Assembly: GCA_030530775.1 (NCBI GenBank)
Contig: JAUMUG010000004.1
Coordinates: 1 to 64,000, forward strand
Length of the DNA stretch: 64,000 nt
Source: Lautropia sp.
GTDB lineage: Bacteria; Pseudomonadota; Gammaproteobacteria; Burkholderiales; Burkholderiaceae_E
Reading direction: 5' to 3'
Under the pieces are notes generated by a model. It was not told where the DNA came from and did no database searches. It saw nothing but the letters and a program-made list of their open reading frames with translations. A program made the position numbers and the translations under genes. Below are positions 45,692-55,027 of the stretch, piece by piece (the first letter of the stretch is position 1; every line of letters starts with the position of its first letter).

Positions 45692-46285
45692 ATGGATTCG
45701 AGTTTCGATGTGGGTCGGCGTCCAGCCGAAACCCTGGATGCAGGCACGCTGGCGACTGGAGTCGCGAGGGTACGGTCCGGTCGCAGGTGGTTGGCTGCCG
45801 GCGCGCTGGTTGCCGCGGGGGCCCTGCTGACCGATGCGTCGGTACTGGCCGATACCGTCACCAGGGTCTATCAGTCGCGGATGCCGGATGGCTCGGTGGT
45901 GTTCGGCGACAAACCCGTGACCGGTGCACGTGAATACAGCAGCCGGGAATACCGTCTGCCCGATCCACTGCCGGATGATGTGCTGGAAGCCGAGCGTCTG
46001 GATTGGGAGCATCAGGCCCGCGCCTTCGACCAGCGACATGCCGAGCGGCAGGCGATCGAGGCACTGGCCGAGCGTGTCCGTCACGAGGCGGCACCGCAGC
46101 GCACGCAGGCCAATACCCGGGTGCTGTCTTCGGGTGGTGTGGCCTATCCGGCCTGGGGGCCACAGATTCGTCCGGTTGCACCACCGGCGGGGCATGCATC
46201 GCAGTATCGCAGCTCGCCCGGTGCCATCAATGGGCGGCAAAATCCCTTCCTGGGCAGTGGTTTCAGCGCCCATCGGGTTCCGTGA
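45692..46285 (+). CDS. DUF4124 domain-containing exported protein
   Basis: A 197-residue protein. About 30 residues precede a membrane or signal segment (RWLAAGALVAAGALLTDASV, then LADT). A DUF4124-like motif follows: RVYQSRMPDGSVVFGDKPVT and GAREYSSREYRLPDP, the Y-x-x-x-x-x-D-G-x-x-x-x-x-D-x-P pattern. A charged helical stretch (AERQAIEALAERVRHEAAP) and a Pro/Gly-rich tail complete it. ATG 45692 is the assumed start, though a later start nearer the hydrophobic segment is possible. Expected in the periplasm; function unknown. Confidence 0.75.
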   Translation: MDSSFDVGRRPAETLDAGTLATGVARVRSGRRWLAAGALVAAGALLTDASVLADTVTRVYQSRMPDGSVVFGDKPVTGAREYSSREYRLPDPLPDDVLEAERLDWEHQARAFDQRHAERQAIEALAERVRHEAAPQRTQANTRVLSSGGVAYPAWGPQIRPVAPPAGHASQYRSSPGAINGRQNPFLGSGFSAHRVP

Positions 46286-46327
46286 GTCTGTGTTCGTCGG
46301 ACGATCGGACGTCGTGAGCGAGGAGCT

Positions 46328-47668
46328 TCAAAGGCCTGCGCCGTCATCGGCAGCGGATACCGATTCGCTGCTGGGCTTGATCCGGGTCACCAGCAACTGG
46401 TCGATCCGGAGCTTGTCGATGTCGATCACCTCGAACTTGTAACCGGCGCAGGTGACGGAGTCGGTCAGCTTGGGCACGCGACGCAGGCTGTACATCATGA
46501 AACCGGCGACTGTTTCGTAATTGCTGTCCTCGGGCAATTCTTCGATGTCGAGTGCGCGCAGTACGTTGGCAACGGGCGTCAGTCCGTCGATCAGCCAGCT
46601 GTCGTCGTCGCGTTTGACGATCTGGCTCTGATTGTCGTTGAGCAGATCACCCATCACGGTGCTCATCACATCGTTCAGCGTGATCAGGCCGACCACCAGT
46701 GCGTATTCGTTCAGCACGATGGCAAAGTCTTCGCGGCTGGCGCGGAACTGCGTCAGCAGCTCCGACAGGGTCAATGAATCCGGAATGGTCAGAACCGGTT
46801 TTGTCCAGGGCGCACCCTTGAGGGTCAGGGGTTCGTTATTGATGATCCGCGCCAGCAGATCCTTGGATTCGACATAGCCGACGATCTGGTCGATTTCGTC
46901 TTCGCAGACCAGAAAGCGCGAGTGGCTGAGCTGGGCGATCTGGGCGCGTAGCTCCTGATCGGTTTCCTGCAGTGTCAGATAGGCGATGCTTTCGCGGGTG
47001 GTCATCGCCGAAGACACCAGCCGTGACTCCAGTTCAAAGACGTTCTCGATCAGATGGTGTTCGGTATCGGGCAGCACGCCGGCCTGCGCGCCTGCGTCGA
47101 CGATGGCCGAGATATCGTCAAAGGTGATTTCGTCACTGCGATGGGCAGGCAGGCCGAACAGGCGGATGACACGGTCTGCCAGCGTATTGAAGATCCAGAC
47201 CAGCGGCTTGAACACTGTGATGCATAGATGGATCGGGCGCACCAGACGCAGTGCCAGCGCTTCGGGGATCAGCATGGCGACGCGCTTGGGCAGCAGATCG
47301 GCGAACAGGATGAAAGCGGCCGTCACCACCACGAAGGACGTGGAGCCGGCCAGCGCCGACAGCCACGGGCCCTGGTAGAAACTGCCGAGCCACTCGCTGA
47401 AACTGGGGGTCAGGGCCGCTTCACCGATGGCACCGGCCAGGATGGCCACGGCGTTGATGCCGATCTGTACGGCCGTGACGAACTGACCGGGACGGGACTG
47501 CAGGGCCAGAATGTCGCCGGCCTTGGTGTTGCCTTCGTCGACCAGTGTTTTGAGCTTGAGGCGGCGTGAAGCGGCCAGCGAGATTTCTGCCGCAGAAAAA
47601 AAGGCGCTGCAGACGAGCAGCAGCAGAATGATCAGCAGCTGTTGGGTGGTACTGAAACTGAATTCCAA
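46328..47668 (-). CDS. CNNM/CorC-type membrane protein with CBS domains
   Basis: A 446-residue protein of the hemolysin/CorC (CNNM) family. The DUF21 membrane domain spans about 1-190 (LLIILLLLVCSAFFSAAEIS, AVQIGINAVAILAGAIGEAA, FVVVTAAFILFADLLPKRVA). A CBS pair follows (about 215-335; MTTRESIAYLTLQETD and EDFAIVLNEYALVVGLITL), then the CorC/HlyC domain (about 350-430; DDDSWLIDGLTPVANVLRAL). I place the start at TTG 47668 (LEFSFSTTQQLL), which has GGAG upstream; no ATG fits. It likely takes part in Mg or Co transport or tolerance. Confidence 0.87.
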   Translation of the reverse strand: MEFSFSTTQQLLIILLLLVCSAFFSAAEISLAASRRLKLKTLVDEGNTKAGDILALQSRPGQFVTAVQIGINAVAILAGAIGEAALTPSFSEWLGSFYQGPWLSALAGSTSFVVVTAAFILFADLLPKRVAMLIPEALALRLVRPIHLCITVFKPLVWIFNTLADRVIRLFGLPAHRSDEITFDDISAIVDAGAQAGVLPDTEHHLIENVFELESRLVSSAMTTRESIAYLTLQETDQELRAQIAQLSHSRFLVCEDEIDQIVGYVESKDLLARIINNEPLTLKGAPWTKPVLTIPDSLTLSELLTQFRASREDFAIVLNEYALVVGLITLNDVMSTVMGDLLNDNQSQIVKRDDDSWLIDGLTPVANVLRALDIEELPEDSNYETVAGFMMYSLRRVPKLTDSVTCAGYKFEVIDIDKLRIDQLLVTRIKPSSESVSAADDGAGL

Positions 47669-48519
47669 GAGAAACGCTCCGAAGCAACACACAGGCCTCG
47701 TGCCGGCTGCTGCAGGCGCAGGGGGTGAGAACACTATCCGATGGGCGACCGGTGCAGGTCGGGACCACTGCTTACCCGATGGAGGAGGGGCAGGCATACG
47801 GGCGCAGGGCCTCTGCTGCCACCCCGGAACCGACGATCCATCGGGGAGCCCTGCACACGGAGCGGGCAATAGTGTCGACACGCCCAGACGGCGGCGATGG
47901 ACGCTGCACGAAGTGGGAGCCACGCGGTTTTTGTGGCCACTGGGTGTCCGTAGGTCTCAAGATTAACCATTTTGTGTTCCTTTAGCCAATGTTTGGCTGA
48001 CGGGCTGCATGGCCCCGGGGCAAGGCGGCCGATGGGTGTTGTCAAAACTCTGCAGCCGTGTCCCGTGAAGGGGAAATGGCCGTGGCAGGGCGCAAAACGC
48101 AGAAGGAAAGCAAAAGCCATGTGAGTGGAGGAGATTCCCGGTGTCAGGCGCAGAAAACTGCACAGTCGATGGAGCCGCTCGGAAGGGGGAAGCAGAAAGT
48201 CCGGCGGATGCGGAGAATGTGCCTGGAGCCGGCTGCCATGGATTCTCGAGTCGTGAAGACGGCCGGCGAGCGCCTCTGGTTCATGTGTCCGTGTGCATGA
48301 CAATGGAGCGATCGGTGGATATAATCGAGAGTTACTTTCTTGATTGCGGATTTTTCGGGCAAATGGCGGGCGCTTGGCGCAGAACACAGCCTTTGGTGCG
48401 GAGTCCGTTTGCCTTGACACAAGGTTGTTGTCGGCAGGTTCAGTGGGGTCGAGGATGATTCCAGCCGTAGGCACGGTGCCTCGGGTCGGTTGCTGAGCTT
48501 GTCATTCGGAGATTACTCA
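47669..48519. other. 851-base divergent spacer before rpsP
   Basis: Apart from the rpsP promoter at 48297-48325, I see no gene or strong structure. Open frames here lack family resemblance. TTGACA also occurs at 48414-48419, but no -10 sits at the right distance. Confidence 0.45.
48297..48325 (+). promoter_or_regulatory. sigma-70 promoter of the rpsP operon
   Basis: ATGACA (48297-48302), a 17-base spacer and a consensus TATAAT (48320-48325). This is the best sigma-70 promoter in the window and suits a ribosomal operon. It implies a leader of about 190 bases before the rpsP ATG, long enough for regulation. Confidence 0.7.
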
Positions 48520-48792
48520 ATGGTCGTTGTTCGTCTTTCGCGCGGTGGCTCCAAGAAGCGCCCTTTCTACAACATCGTCGTGACCGACAAGCGCAATCGT
48601 CGGGATGGCAGCTTCATCGAGCGCCTCGGTTTCTACAACCCGGTTGCTTCCGAAAAGGATCAGCAGGCTCTGCGCCTGGACCTGGCACGGGTGCAGCACT
48701 GGGTGTCTCAGGGGGCGCAATTGTCGCCCAGCGTGGCTCGTCTGGCCAAGCAGCTGGGCAAGCAGCCCGCTGCTGAACAGGCTGCAGCCTGA
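48520..48792 (+). CDS. rpsP: 30S ribosomal protein S16
   Basis: A 90-residue S16, usual length (82-92). It begins [20 protein letters not shown], followed by [20 protein letters not shown], all diagnostic. ATG 48520 is the family start, with GGAG upstream. First gene of the rpsP-rimM-trmD-rplS operon. Confidence 0.97.
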   Translation: MVVVRLSRGGSKKRPFYNIVVTDKRNRRDGSFIERLGFYNPVASEKDQQALRLDLARVQHWVSQGAQLSPSVARLAKQLGKQPAAEQAAA

Positions 48793-48827
48793 TCTGCTAT
48801 GCCGGCACCGCGGCCGGCCCGCAATGG

Positions 48828-49415
48828 GTGGCCGTCGGTAGAATCCGCGGCAGTCATGGGGTCCATGGAGCCCTGAAGATCGAGCCCTACAGTTCGGCTT
48901 TCGACTCGGTGTTGCGTCATGTCAGGCGCTGGCGTTTGGTCGAGGCCTCGGCTGGAGGTGCTGCCGCCCCTGCTCCTTCTGCTGCCGAAGCAGGCCGGGC
49001 AAAGGTTTCCGTTCGTCCCGTTCCCCGACCCATTCCGCTGCCTTTGCTGCTGAATTGCCGGCGTTGTCGTGTGCAGGGCGAGGCGCTGGTGGCCGAGGTG
49101 AACTTGCCCGACGGCATGCCGCCGATGACCCGTGAGCAGGCGATGGGTCTCAAGGGGGTCGAGATCGAGGTCGATCGCGCCGATTTTCCATCGCTCGACG
49201 AGGATGAGTTCTATCACACCGATTTGATCGGTTGTCAGGTGATCGGTCGGCAGAAGCTGCCGCTGGGAACGGTGGTGGCGGTGGATGATCATGGTGCACA
49301 GCAGGTGTTGCGGCTGGAGGACGGGCTGTTGATCCCCTTCGTCGAAGCGATCGTGCTGTCGGTCGATCTGGTCGATCGGAGGATCGAGGTCGATTGGGCC
49401 GCGGATTGGCGCTGA
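48828..49415 (+). CDS. rimM: ribosome maturation factor RimM
   Basis: A 195-residue 16S rRNA processing factor that binds S19 in the 30S head. It starts [20 protein letters not shown], the usual N-terminus, with GTG at 48828 as the only in-frame start after the rpsP stop. The PRC-barrel half has [40 protein letters not shown] and [20 protein letters not shown]. Between the first beta-barrel strands there is a 30-35-residue Ala/Pro-rich insertion (about residues 40-72, [20 protein letters not shown]) not typical of the family. Confidence 0.92.
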   Translation: MAVGRIRGSHGVHGALKIEPYSSAFDSVLRHVRRWRLVEASAGGAAAPAPSAAEAGRAKVSVRPVPRPIPLPLLLNCRRCRVQGEALVAEVNLPDGMPPMTREQAMGLKGVEIEVDRADFPSLDEDEFYHTDLIGCQVIGRQKLPLGTVVAVDDHGAQQVLRLEDGLLIPFVEAIVLSVDLVDRRIEVDWAADWR

Positions 49416-49420
49416 CCCGC

Positions 49421-50530
49421 ATGCTGGACTTCGAGGTCATCACGATTTTTCCGGACCTGATCGAGGCCGTGGCGCCATTCGGGGTAGTTGGTCGCGCCGG
49501 TGTGTTCGAGCGGCCGCCAGCGGCTGCTCGTGCTGGACTCGGGCCAGGGCCGGTGTCTTCGCTCGCCCGTGCAACGGAGTCGACCGGGCCGTCGGTTCAG
49601 TTGCCCGCGTCCCGTGCGTTCGCCGCATCGATTGCGCCTGCAGCTTCGGAAGATCGACAGGCGTGCCCGGCAGGCGTGAGCCCCGTGCCGGGAAAGGCAC
49701 CGCCACAGGGGGCGGGACAGCACCATGCGACGGGGCGGGCCTGTGCCGTCGCCTCGCCATTGGATGCGGGGGAAGCGGTACGGCACGCGGGTACCTTACG
49801 GGCTCGGGGTTCCGCCGGTCTTCCCAAATCCGCGCCCTACTACCGCCTGCGCTGCTGGAATCCTCGCGACTTCACCTTCGACAACTATCGTAGGGTCGAT
49901 GATCGCCCCTATGGGGGAGGGCCTGGCATGGTGATGCTGGCCGGACCGTTGTTGCGCTGCTTGCAGGCGATCCGTGAGACCCGTGTGCGGGAGGGGCGGC
50001 CGTCACTGCCGGTGATCTATCTGTCTCCCCAGGGCAGGCCTTTCCGTCAGGCGAGGGCACGGCAGTTGGCTGATTCCGAGGGGGCGATTCTGTTGTGTGG
50101 TCGCTACGAGGCGATCGACCAGCGTTTTCTGGATGCCGAGGTCGATGAAGAGATTTCGATGGGCGATTTCGTGGTATCGGGGGGCGAGCTGCCTGCCATG
50201 CTGGTGCTGGACGCAGTGGTACGTCTGTTGCCGGGCGTGCTGAACCACGAGGATTCGGCCGTGCAGGACTCTTTCGACGATGGGCTGCTGGATTGCCCGC
50301 ACTATACCCGTCCTGAACACCTGCCCGGGCTGGCACGTGATGTGGCGCCGGATGTGCCGGCTGTGCTGCTGTCGGGCAATCATCGGGAAATCGACCTGTG
50401 GCGGCAACGGCGTGCACTGGACGCGACGCGCCGCAAGCGTCCGGATTTGTTGCCGGAAAACGAAACGGAGGATTCTGCGCGTTCGGAACGTCGTGTTCGC
50501 CGGGGCCATGGAAATCACCAGGGCGAGTGA
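49421..50530 (+). CDS. trmD: tRNA (guanine-N1)-methyltransferase with a ~110-residue insertion
   Basis: A 369-residue TrmD; the family usually has about 230-260. It makes m1G37 in tRNA. The N-terminus [20 protein letters not shown] and GVVGRA (residues 1-26) are normal, and normal sequence resumes at [20 protein letters not shown] and [15 protein letters not shown] (about 143 onward). The trefoil-knot SAM site is intact: [26 protein letters not shown] and [20 protein letters not shown]. Residues about 28-139 are an Ala/Pro/Gly/Arg-rich insertion without stops. The start lies six bases after rimM. The insertion could be a disordered loop; a sequencing error is unlikely because the frame is kept. 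Confidence 0.92.
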   Translation: MLDFEVITIFPDLIEAVAPFGVVGRAGVFERPPAAARAGLGPGPVSSLARATESTGPSVQLPASRAFAASIAPAASEDRQACPAGVSPVPGKAPPQGAGQHHATGRACAVASPLDAGEAVRHAGTLRARGSAGLPKSAPYYRLRCWNPRDFTFDNYRRVDDRPYGGGPGMVMLAGPLLRCLQAIRETRVREGRPSLPVIYLSPQGRPFRQARARQLADSEGAILLCGRYEAIDQRFLDAEVDEEISMGDFVVSGGELPAMLVLDAVVRLLPGVLNHEDSAVQDSFDDGLLDCPHYTRPEHLPGLARDVAPDVPAVLLSGNHREIDLWRQRRALDATRRKRPDLLPENETEDSARSERRVRRGHGNHQGE

Positions 50531-50617
50531 CTCTGCCGGGCGGGCACGGGGTGAGGGTCGCTCCTCGCACTGGCCATCGCATCGGGCACGACTCTGTCGG
50601 TCGGGCACGGGGCGAGG
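50529..50617 (+). repeat. imperfect direct repeat after trmD
   Basis: A 28-base unit beginning GACTCTG and ending CGAGG or TGAGG occurs at 50529-50556 and 50590-50617, about three mismatches apart. The first copy overlaps the trmD stop. The remainder of the spacer to rplS (50531-50907) shows no gene. TTATCAT near 50770 could be a secondary -10 for rplS. Confidence 0.45.
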
Positions 50618-50907
50618 CGATGCTTTCCGAATGACGTGTCGTGACCCCAACCGTCTCGGGGCTGCCTTCATGAGTCCAGGGGGCTCTACTGGCGGCAGCC
50701 CATGTGGTCTGATCGGAAGCGCTGTTTGCTACCCATCTGCACGATCGCTGCCCAGGCTGCACCGGGCGTGTTATCATCCGCTGCTTTGCAACCGCATCCT
50801 CTGACGGGCAAAGACGCTCCACCCGGGCCGGTACAGCTGCTTTCCGGGCATCTATCGTCAACCAATATCGCCAACGAACGTCCGTGCATGATGCTCTGGA
50901 GTCCTCC

Positions 50908-51294
50908 ATGAATCTGATCGCTCAACTCGAACAGGAAGAAATCGCCCGCCTGGGTAAGACCATTCCCGCATTCGCGCCGGGTGACACGGTGGCCGTGGCC
51001 GTCAACGTGGTCGAAGGCAGCCGCAAGCGTGTGCAGGTCTACGAAGGCGTAGTCATCGCCAAACGCAACCGTGGATTGAACAGCGCCTTCACGGTTCGCA
51101 AGATTTCCTCGGGTGAGGGCGTCGAGCGTACCTTTCAGCTGTATTCGCCATTGATCGCCGGTATCGAAGTCAAGCGTCGTGGCGATGTCCGCCGCGCCAA
51201 GCTGTACTATCTGCGCAATCTGTCCGGTAAGAAGGCCCGCATCAAAGAGAAGCTGCCGGCCCGTACTCAGGCTGCCAAATCGGCCGAGGCCTGA
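50908..51294 (+). CDS. rplS: 50S ribosomal protein L19
   Basis: A 128-residue L19 located at the 30S-50S interface. Diagnostic sequence: [60 protein letters not shown] and [23 protein letters not shown] 50908 has TGGAG upstream; an ATG at 50884 is in frame but outside the family. Last gene of the ribosomal operon, closed by the terminator that follows. Confidence 0.97.
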   Translation: MNLIAQLEQEEIARLGKTIPAFAPGDTVAVAVNVVEGSRKRVQVYEGVVIAKRNRGLNSAFTVRKISSGEGVERTFQLYSPLIAGIEVKRRGDVRRAKLYYLRNLSGKKARIKEKLPARTQAAKSAEA

Positions 51295-51312
51295 TTCGGT
51301 CCGTTGCGTTGC

Positions 51313-51337
51313 AGGGCGCCTGCGGTGGCGTCCTTTT
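51313..51337 (+). terminator. intrinsic terminator after rplS
   Basis: AGGGCGCC (51313-51320), loop TGCGGT, GGCGTCCT (51327-51334) with one G-U pair, then TTT. It lies 19 bases after the rplS stop and fits the end of the rpsP operon. Confidence 0.7.
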
Positions 51338-51428
51338 GGGCATCCGACGGTAGCCATCACCGATCCCGCGGACGGGGGAGAACCGGCTTCATTCCACTCT
51401 GGTTTCTCCTTTTTTCGCAGACGTCCAC

Positions 51429-52223
51429 GTGTCTGTCCCGCCTTTCGATCCCGCTTCGGCGCCTTTGCTGAATGACGTGCTCCAACCCGATGAAGATCCT
51501 CTGCCGCCAGGTCGCCTGGATCGGGATTGGTTGCGTGCACGCTTTCTGAACCCACCGCGATGGAACCCCGAACCGGTGCTGCGGCCGCCGTCCGCGCAGC
51601 CGTTCCACGCCTGTCTGCCGGCTGGCTCTGTGTCGGCCCCGATCCCGTGCGTGAGCCGGGATCAGGATCTGCTCGATCCTCCACCACCCAAATTGATGCC
51701 GGCCGCCGTGCTGATTCCCTTGGTTCCTTGCGCAGATGGTCTGGGTGTGATTCTGACCGTACGCAGCCGCGAGTTGCACAGGCATCGCGGCCAGATCGCT
51801 TTTCCGGGCGGACGGATCGATGCCGGGGATGCTTCGGCGCGGGCGGCAGCTCTGCGCGAAGCATGGGAGGAGATCGGGCTGAGCAGCAGTCTGGTCGATG
51901 TACTGGGTGATCTGCCCTGGCACGAAACCGGTTCGGGTTATCGCGTACGGCCGGTCGTGGGTTTGCTGGATGCGCCGCTCAGGCTCGAAGGACTGTCACT
52001 GCAGCGGGCGGAGGTCGGGGAAGTGTTCATCGTGCCCCTGTCCTTTCTGATGAATCCCGTCCACCATCAGCGTCGTCTGGGTCGATGGGTGCAGGGTGAT
52101 CGGCCGGTGACGCGAGTCTTCTATTCGATGCCTTGGCAAAGTCCGTCCGGCCGCGAGTACTTCATCTGGGGCGCAACGGCTTCCATGTTGCGCAATCTCT
52201 ATCATTTCCTGGCGGCGGACTGA
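51429..52223 (+). CDS. CoA pyrophosphatase, Nudix family
   Basis: A 264-residue Nudix hydrolase of the NudL/CoA-pyrophosphatase group, which cleaves CoA and acyl-CoA at the pyrophosphate. The group motif VILTVRSRELHRHRGQIAFP precedes the Nudix box GGRIDAGDASARAAALREAW-EEIGL at about 127-151, with REAWEEIG intact. The N-terminal 90 residues are a Pro-rich extension. The start is GTG 51429. This gene follows rplS in Burkholderiales generally. It is convergent with rsgA, 12 bases away. Confidence 0.88.
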   Translation: MSVPPFDPASAPLLNDVLQPDEDPLPPGRLDRDWLRARFLNPPRWNPEPVLRPPSAQPFHACLPAGSVSAPIPCVSRDQDLLDPPPPKLMPAAVLIPLVPCADGLGVILTVRSRELHRHRGQIAFPGGRIDAGDASARAAALREAWEEIGLSSSLVDVLGDLPWHETGSGYRVRPVVGLLDAPLRLEGLSLQRAEVGEVFIVPLSFLMNPVHHQRRLGRWVQGDRPVTRVFYSMPWQSPSGREYFIWGATASMLRNLYHFLAAD

Positions 52224-52235
52224 CGTGACTGATGT

Positions 52236-53267
52236 TCAACGCAGCTCTCGGAACAGTTCGTAGCGACGCGGGTCGATCTGGCCGGATTCGGCTGCTTCAC
52301 GGATCGCGCAGCCCGGCTCGTCCTGGTGCTGGCAGTCGTTGAAGCGGCAGCGGCCCAGCAGTGGTCTGAACTCGGGCATGGCGTGGCAGATTTGCCAGTG
52401 GCTCAGATGGGCCAACTCGAATTGCTGGAAGCCCGGGGAATCGATCAGCCAGCCCGGTCCATCGGGCAGAGTGAAGGCACGGCTGAAGGTAGTGGTATGG
52501 CGGCCGCTGGCCAGGGCATCGGAGATGGCCTGGGTCTGTTGATCGGCACTGGGGATCAGCGCATTCAGCAGAGTGGATTTGCCCATGCCGCTCTGGCCCA
52601 GCAGAATGGTACGCTTGCCGGTCAGCCGTACCCGAAGCGCGTCGAGCGAGGCTGGTGCGTTCCGCGCGGCAGTCGGGATCACCGGGTAGCCCAGTGTTTC
52701 GTAGACGCTGGCACGCTCCATTGCCTGGTCGAAGCTGTGTTTCAGATCCTGTTTGGTCAGTAGCAGCAGCACCGGGATCTCCTCGGCCGACAGGCCCAGC
52801 AACACGCGCAGCAGTACTGCTTCATCGAAGAAGGGATAGCCGCTGATCAGGACGGCGGCCTGATCGACGTTGGCGGCGATGGTTTTCTGGCGAAAGTGAT
52901 CGCTACGCATGACCCGGTTCCGGCGGGGCAGCACGCTTTCGACAGCCGAGGGACCACTGTCGGCCAGCCGATAGAGCACCCGGTCGCCGACCACGCAGTC
53001 GAGCCGACGACCGACCGCCAGTGCTTCCAGAGGCGCCTGCCCGTCCCCTGGCGACACCAGAAAATGCCGCCCATAGGCGGCGATCACATCGCCTTCCAGC
53101 CGGGGGCTGGATGAGGTGCCCCGTGGTCCGCTGACACTACCGGCGGCCAGCTTGCGGCTGTAGGCCCGGGAAGACGCGCCGCGCTGCTTACCACGGGCGC
53201 CAGGTACTTCGATGTCTTCGTAATCATCCTCGGGGTAGTCAAAGCGGGGGGCATCGGTGCAGATCAT
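52236..53267 (-). CDS. rsgA: ribosome small-subunit GTPase RsgA
   Basis: A 343-residue circularly permuted GTPase that checks 30S maturation. After an OB-fold start (LEGDVIAAYGRHFLVSPGDG) the G motifs occur in permuted order: G4 LLLLTKQDL, G1 LGQSGMGKSTLLNALIP, then G3 WLIDSPGFQQFEL. The C-terminal zinc knuckle CRFNDCQHQDEPGCAIREA is intact. ATG 53267 (MICTDAPRFDYPEDDYEDIE) is the best start. Confidence 0.93.
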   Translation of the reverse strand: MICTDAPRFDYPEDDYEDIEVPGARGKQRGASSRAYSRKLAAGSVSGPRGTSSSPRLEGDVIAAYGRHFLVSPGDGQAPLEALAVGRRLDCVVGDRVLYRLADSGPSAVESVLPRRNRVMRSDHFRQKTIAANVDQAAVLISGYPFFDEAVLLRVLLGLSAEEIPVLLLLTKQDLKHSFDQAMERASVYETLGYPVIPTAARNAPASLDALRVRLTGKRTILLGQSGMGKSTLLNALIPSADQQTQAISDALASGRHTTTFSRAFTLPDGPGWLIDSPGFQQFELAHLSHWQICHAMPEFRPLLGRCRFNDCQHQDEPGCAIREAAESGQIDPRRYELFRELR

Positions 53268-53507
53268 CGCAGTGAAGGAGCAAGAGAGCGTGGCTCGAGA
53301 CAGGGGGCTTCGGAAAGCAATGCCGACCGTTCCCGGGAAGAACGGGGTCGCAGAGCGTCGGTGTACCGATGTGCGCCGATGTTCTGGTGTATCGGTGTGC
53401 CGGTGTGGCACCGGCTGCAGAAGGTGGGAGATGTCGCCGGCATCGCAAGCGGAAAGCCGTATGGAAGGCTCGATCGCCTGCGCAGGCACCGCAGGGCAAA
53501 AAATCCA

Positions 53508-54794
53508 TCAGCCTGTTGCATCGACGTGGGCCAGCCGTGCCTCGATGTGCGCAATGCGGATCGGGGCGGGCGGGTGTGAATCATAGAAGGCGGAATGCAG
53601 TGGATCGGGTGTCAGCGTGCTGGCATTGTCCTCATAGAGTTTGGTCAGCGCGGTGATCAGGGCGGTACCGCTGCTGTGTGCCACGGCAAATGCGTCGGCC
53701 TCGAACTCGTCGCGTCGGCTCAGCCAGGCGCCAAACGGGCGCAACACGAAACAGAATACCGGCATGGCCAACAGGAACAGCAGCAGAGCAACGCCGGCCG
53801 GTGACGGCTGAAAGGGGTCGATGTCGACGCCCAGGCCCCGATAGAACCAGAGCTGTGTCGACAGCCAGCCGAGCAGGGCAAAACCGAGCAGACTCAGTAC
53901 CATTTGGGTCAGCAGGCGCCTGAGGATGTGTTTCTTCTTGAAGTGGCCCAGCTCGTGGGCCAGCACGGCTTCGATCTCGTCGGGCTCCAGGCGGTTCAGC
54001 AGTGTGTCGAAGAAGACGATCCGTTTGGCCTTGCCCATGCCGGTGAAATAGGCATTGCCATGGGCCGAACGACGGATGCCATCCATCACGAACAGGCCGC
54101 TGTCGGCAAAGCCGCAAAGGGCCAGCAGTGCTTCGACGCGTGCTCGTACGGGTCCTTCGTCCATCGGCTGAAAGCGGTTGAACAGGGGGGCGATCACGGC
54201 CGGGTACAGCAGCAATATCGTAGTCGTGAAAGCGATCCACAGCAGCCAGGCCCACAGCCACCAGCTGCTGCCGGCTGCTTGCATCAGTCCCAGCATGGCC
54301 GCCAGCAGCGGAAGACCGAATACGGTCGCCACGGCCAGACCCTTGATGCGGTCCGTGACGAAGAGTCGCAGCGTCATCTGGTTGAAGCCGAAACGGCTCT
54401 CCAGCCGGAAGTGACGCCATAGATCGAGTGGCAGTTCGGCTACGCCGATCAGCAGCAGGGTGCTGGCCACGATGGCCATTTGTTGCAGCAGCGGGCTGTC
54501 GGGCAACCAGCCTTGCCACAATGAGTGGATTTGCTGCAGCCCGCCCAGCAGTGTCAGTGCCAACAGCACGGTGGCGCCGGCGGCCTGTTCGAGGGTACCG
54601 AGCCGAACGCGGGCGATGGTGTAGGCGGCTGCCTTCTGATGGGCCTGCAGGCTGACGCGCGAGGCGAAGGCTCCGGGCAGCCGGTTGCGGTGCTGGCTGA
54701 CATGCCGTATCTGTCGATGGGCCAGCCAGACCCGGATGGTCATCGATAGAACCAGAAAGGCGGCGAACAAAAAACTGAAGGTGATCGGGCTCAT
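53508..54794 (-). CDS. M48 family (Ste24-type) membrane metalloprotease
   Basis: A 428-residue integral-membrane zinc protease. The N-terminal half has four to five membrane helices. The zinc motif is HELGH in EIEAVLAHELGHFKKKHILR, and the third ligand is Glu in SRRDEFEADAFAVAHSSG. The fold and length match Ste24/CAAX-type M48 proteins of Burkholderiales, which lie beside orn as here. Likely role is membrane-protein quality control. Divergent from orn. Confidence 0.91.
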   Translation of the reverse strand: MSPITFSFLFAAFLVLSMTIRVWLAHRQIRHVSQHRNRLPGAFASRVSLQAHQKAAAYTIARVRLGTLEQAAGATVLLALTLLGGLQQIHSLWQGWLPDSPLLQQMAIVASTLLLIGVAELPLDLWRHFRLESRFGFNQMTLRLFVTDRIKGLAVATVFGLPLLAAMLGLMQAAGSSWWLWAWLLWIAFTTTILLLYPAVIAPLFNRFQPMDEGPVRARVEALLALCGFADSGLFVMDGIRRSAHGNAYFTGMGKAKRIVFFDTLLNRLEPDEIEAVLAHELGHFKKKHILRRLLTQMVLSLLGFALLGWLSTQLWFYRGLGVDIDPFQPSPAGVALLLFLLAMPVFCFVLRPFGAWLSRRDEFEADAFAVAHSSGTALITALTKLYEDNASTLTPDPLHSAFYDSHPPAPIRIAHIEARLAHVDATG

Positions 54795-55027
54795 GCGACA
54801 ATTAAAGCATGGACAGAAACGAATCAGGGGTATCGACCGGCGCCCCGGTGCGGGCCAACGACCGGTCGGGTGAATGGACGGACGCCGCTGCGTCCTTGGA
54901 AAACGGGCCGGCTGGCATGACGGCGCCGACGCCGGAAGGCGGTGGAGAGGGTAGTGAAGCCGGCGTGGATACCGGTACCGGGCACAACCGCGTGTCCGGG
55001 GTCGACGCCATGGGAGGGGATGCGGGT

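Noticed and set aside
49502..49840. Intein or group II intron in trmD
   Set aside because: The insertion is low-complexity, lacks splice-junction residues (Cys/Ser start, His-Asn end) and any endonuclease or reverse-transcriptase motif.
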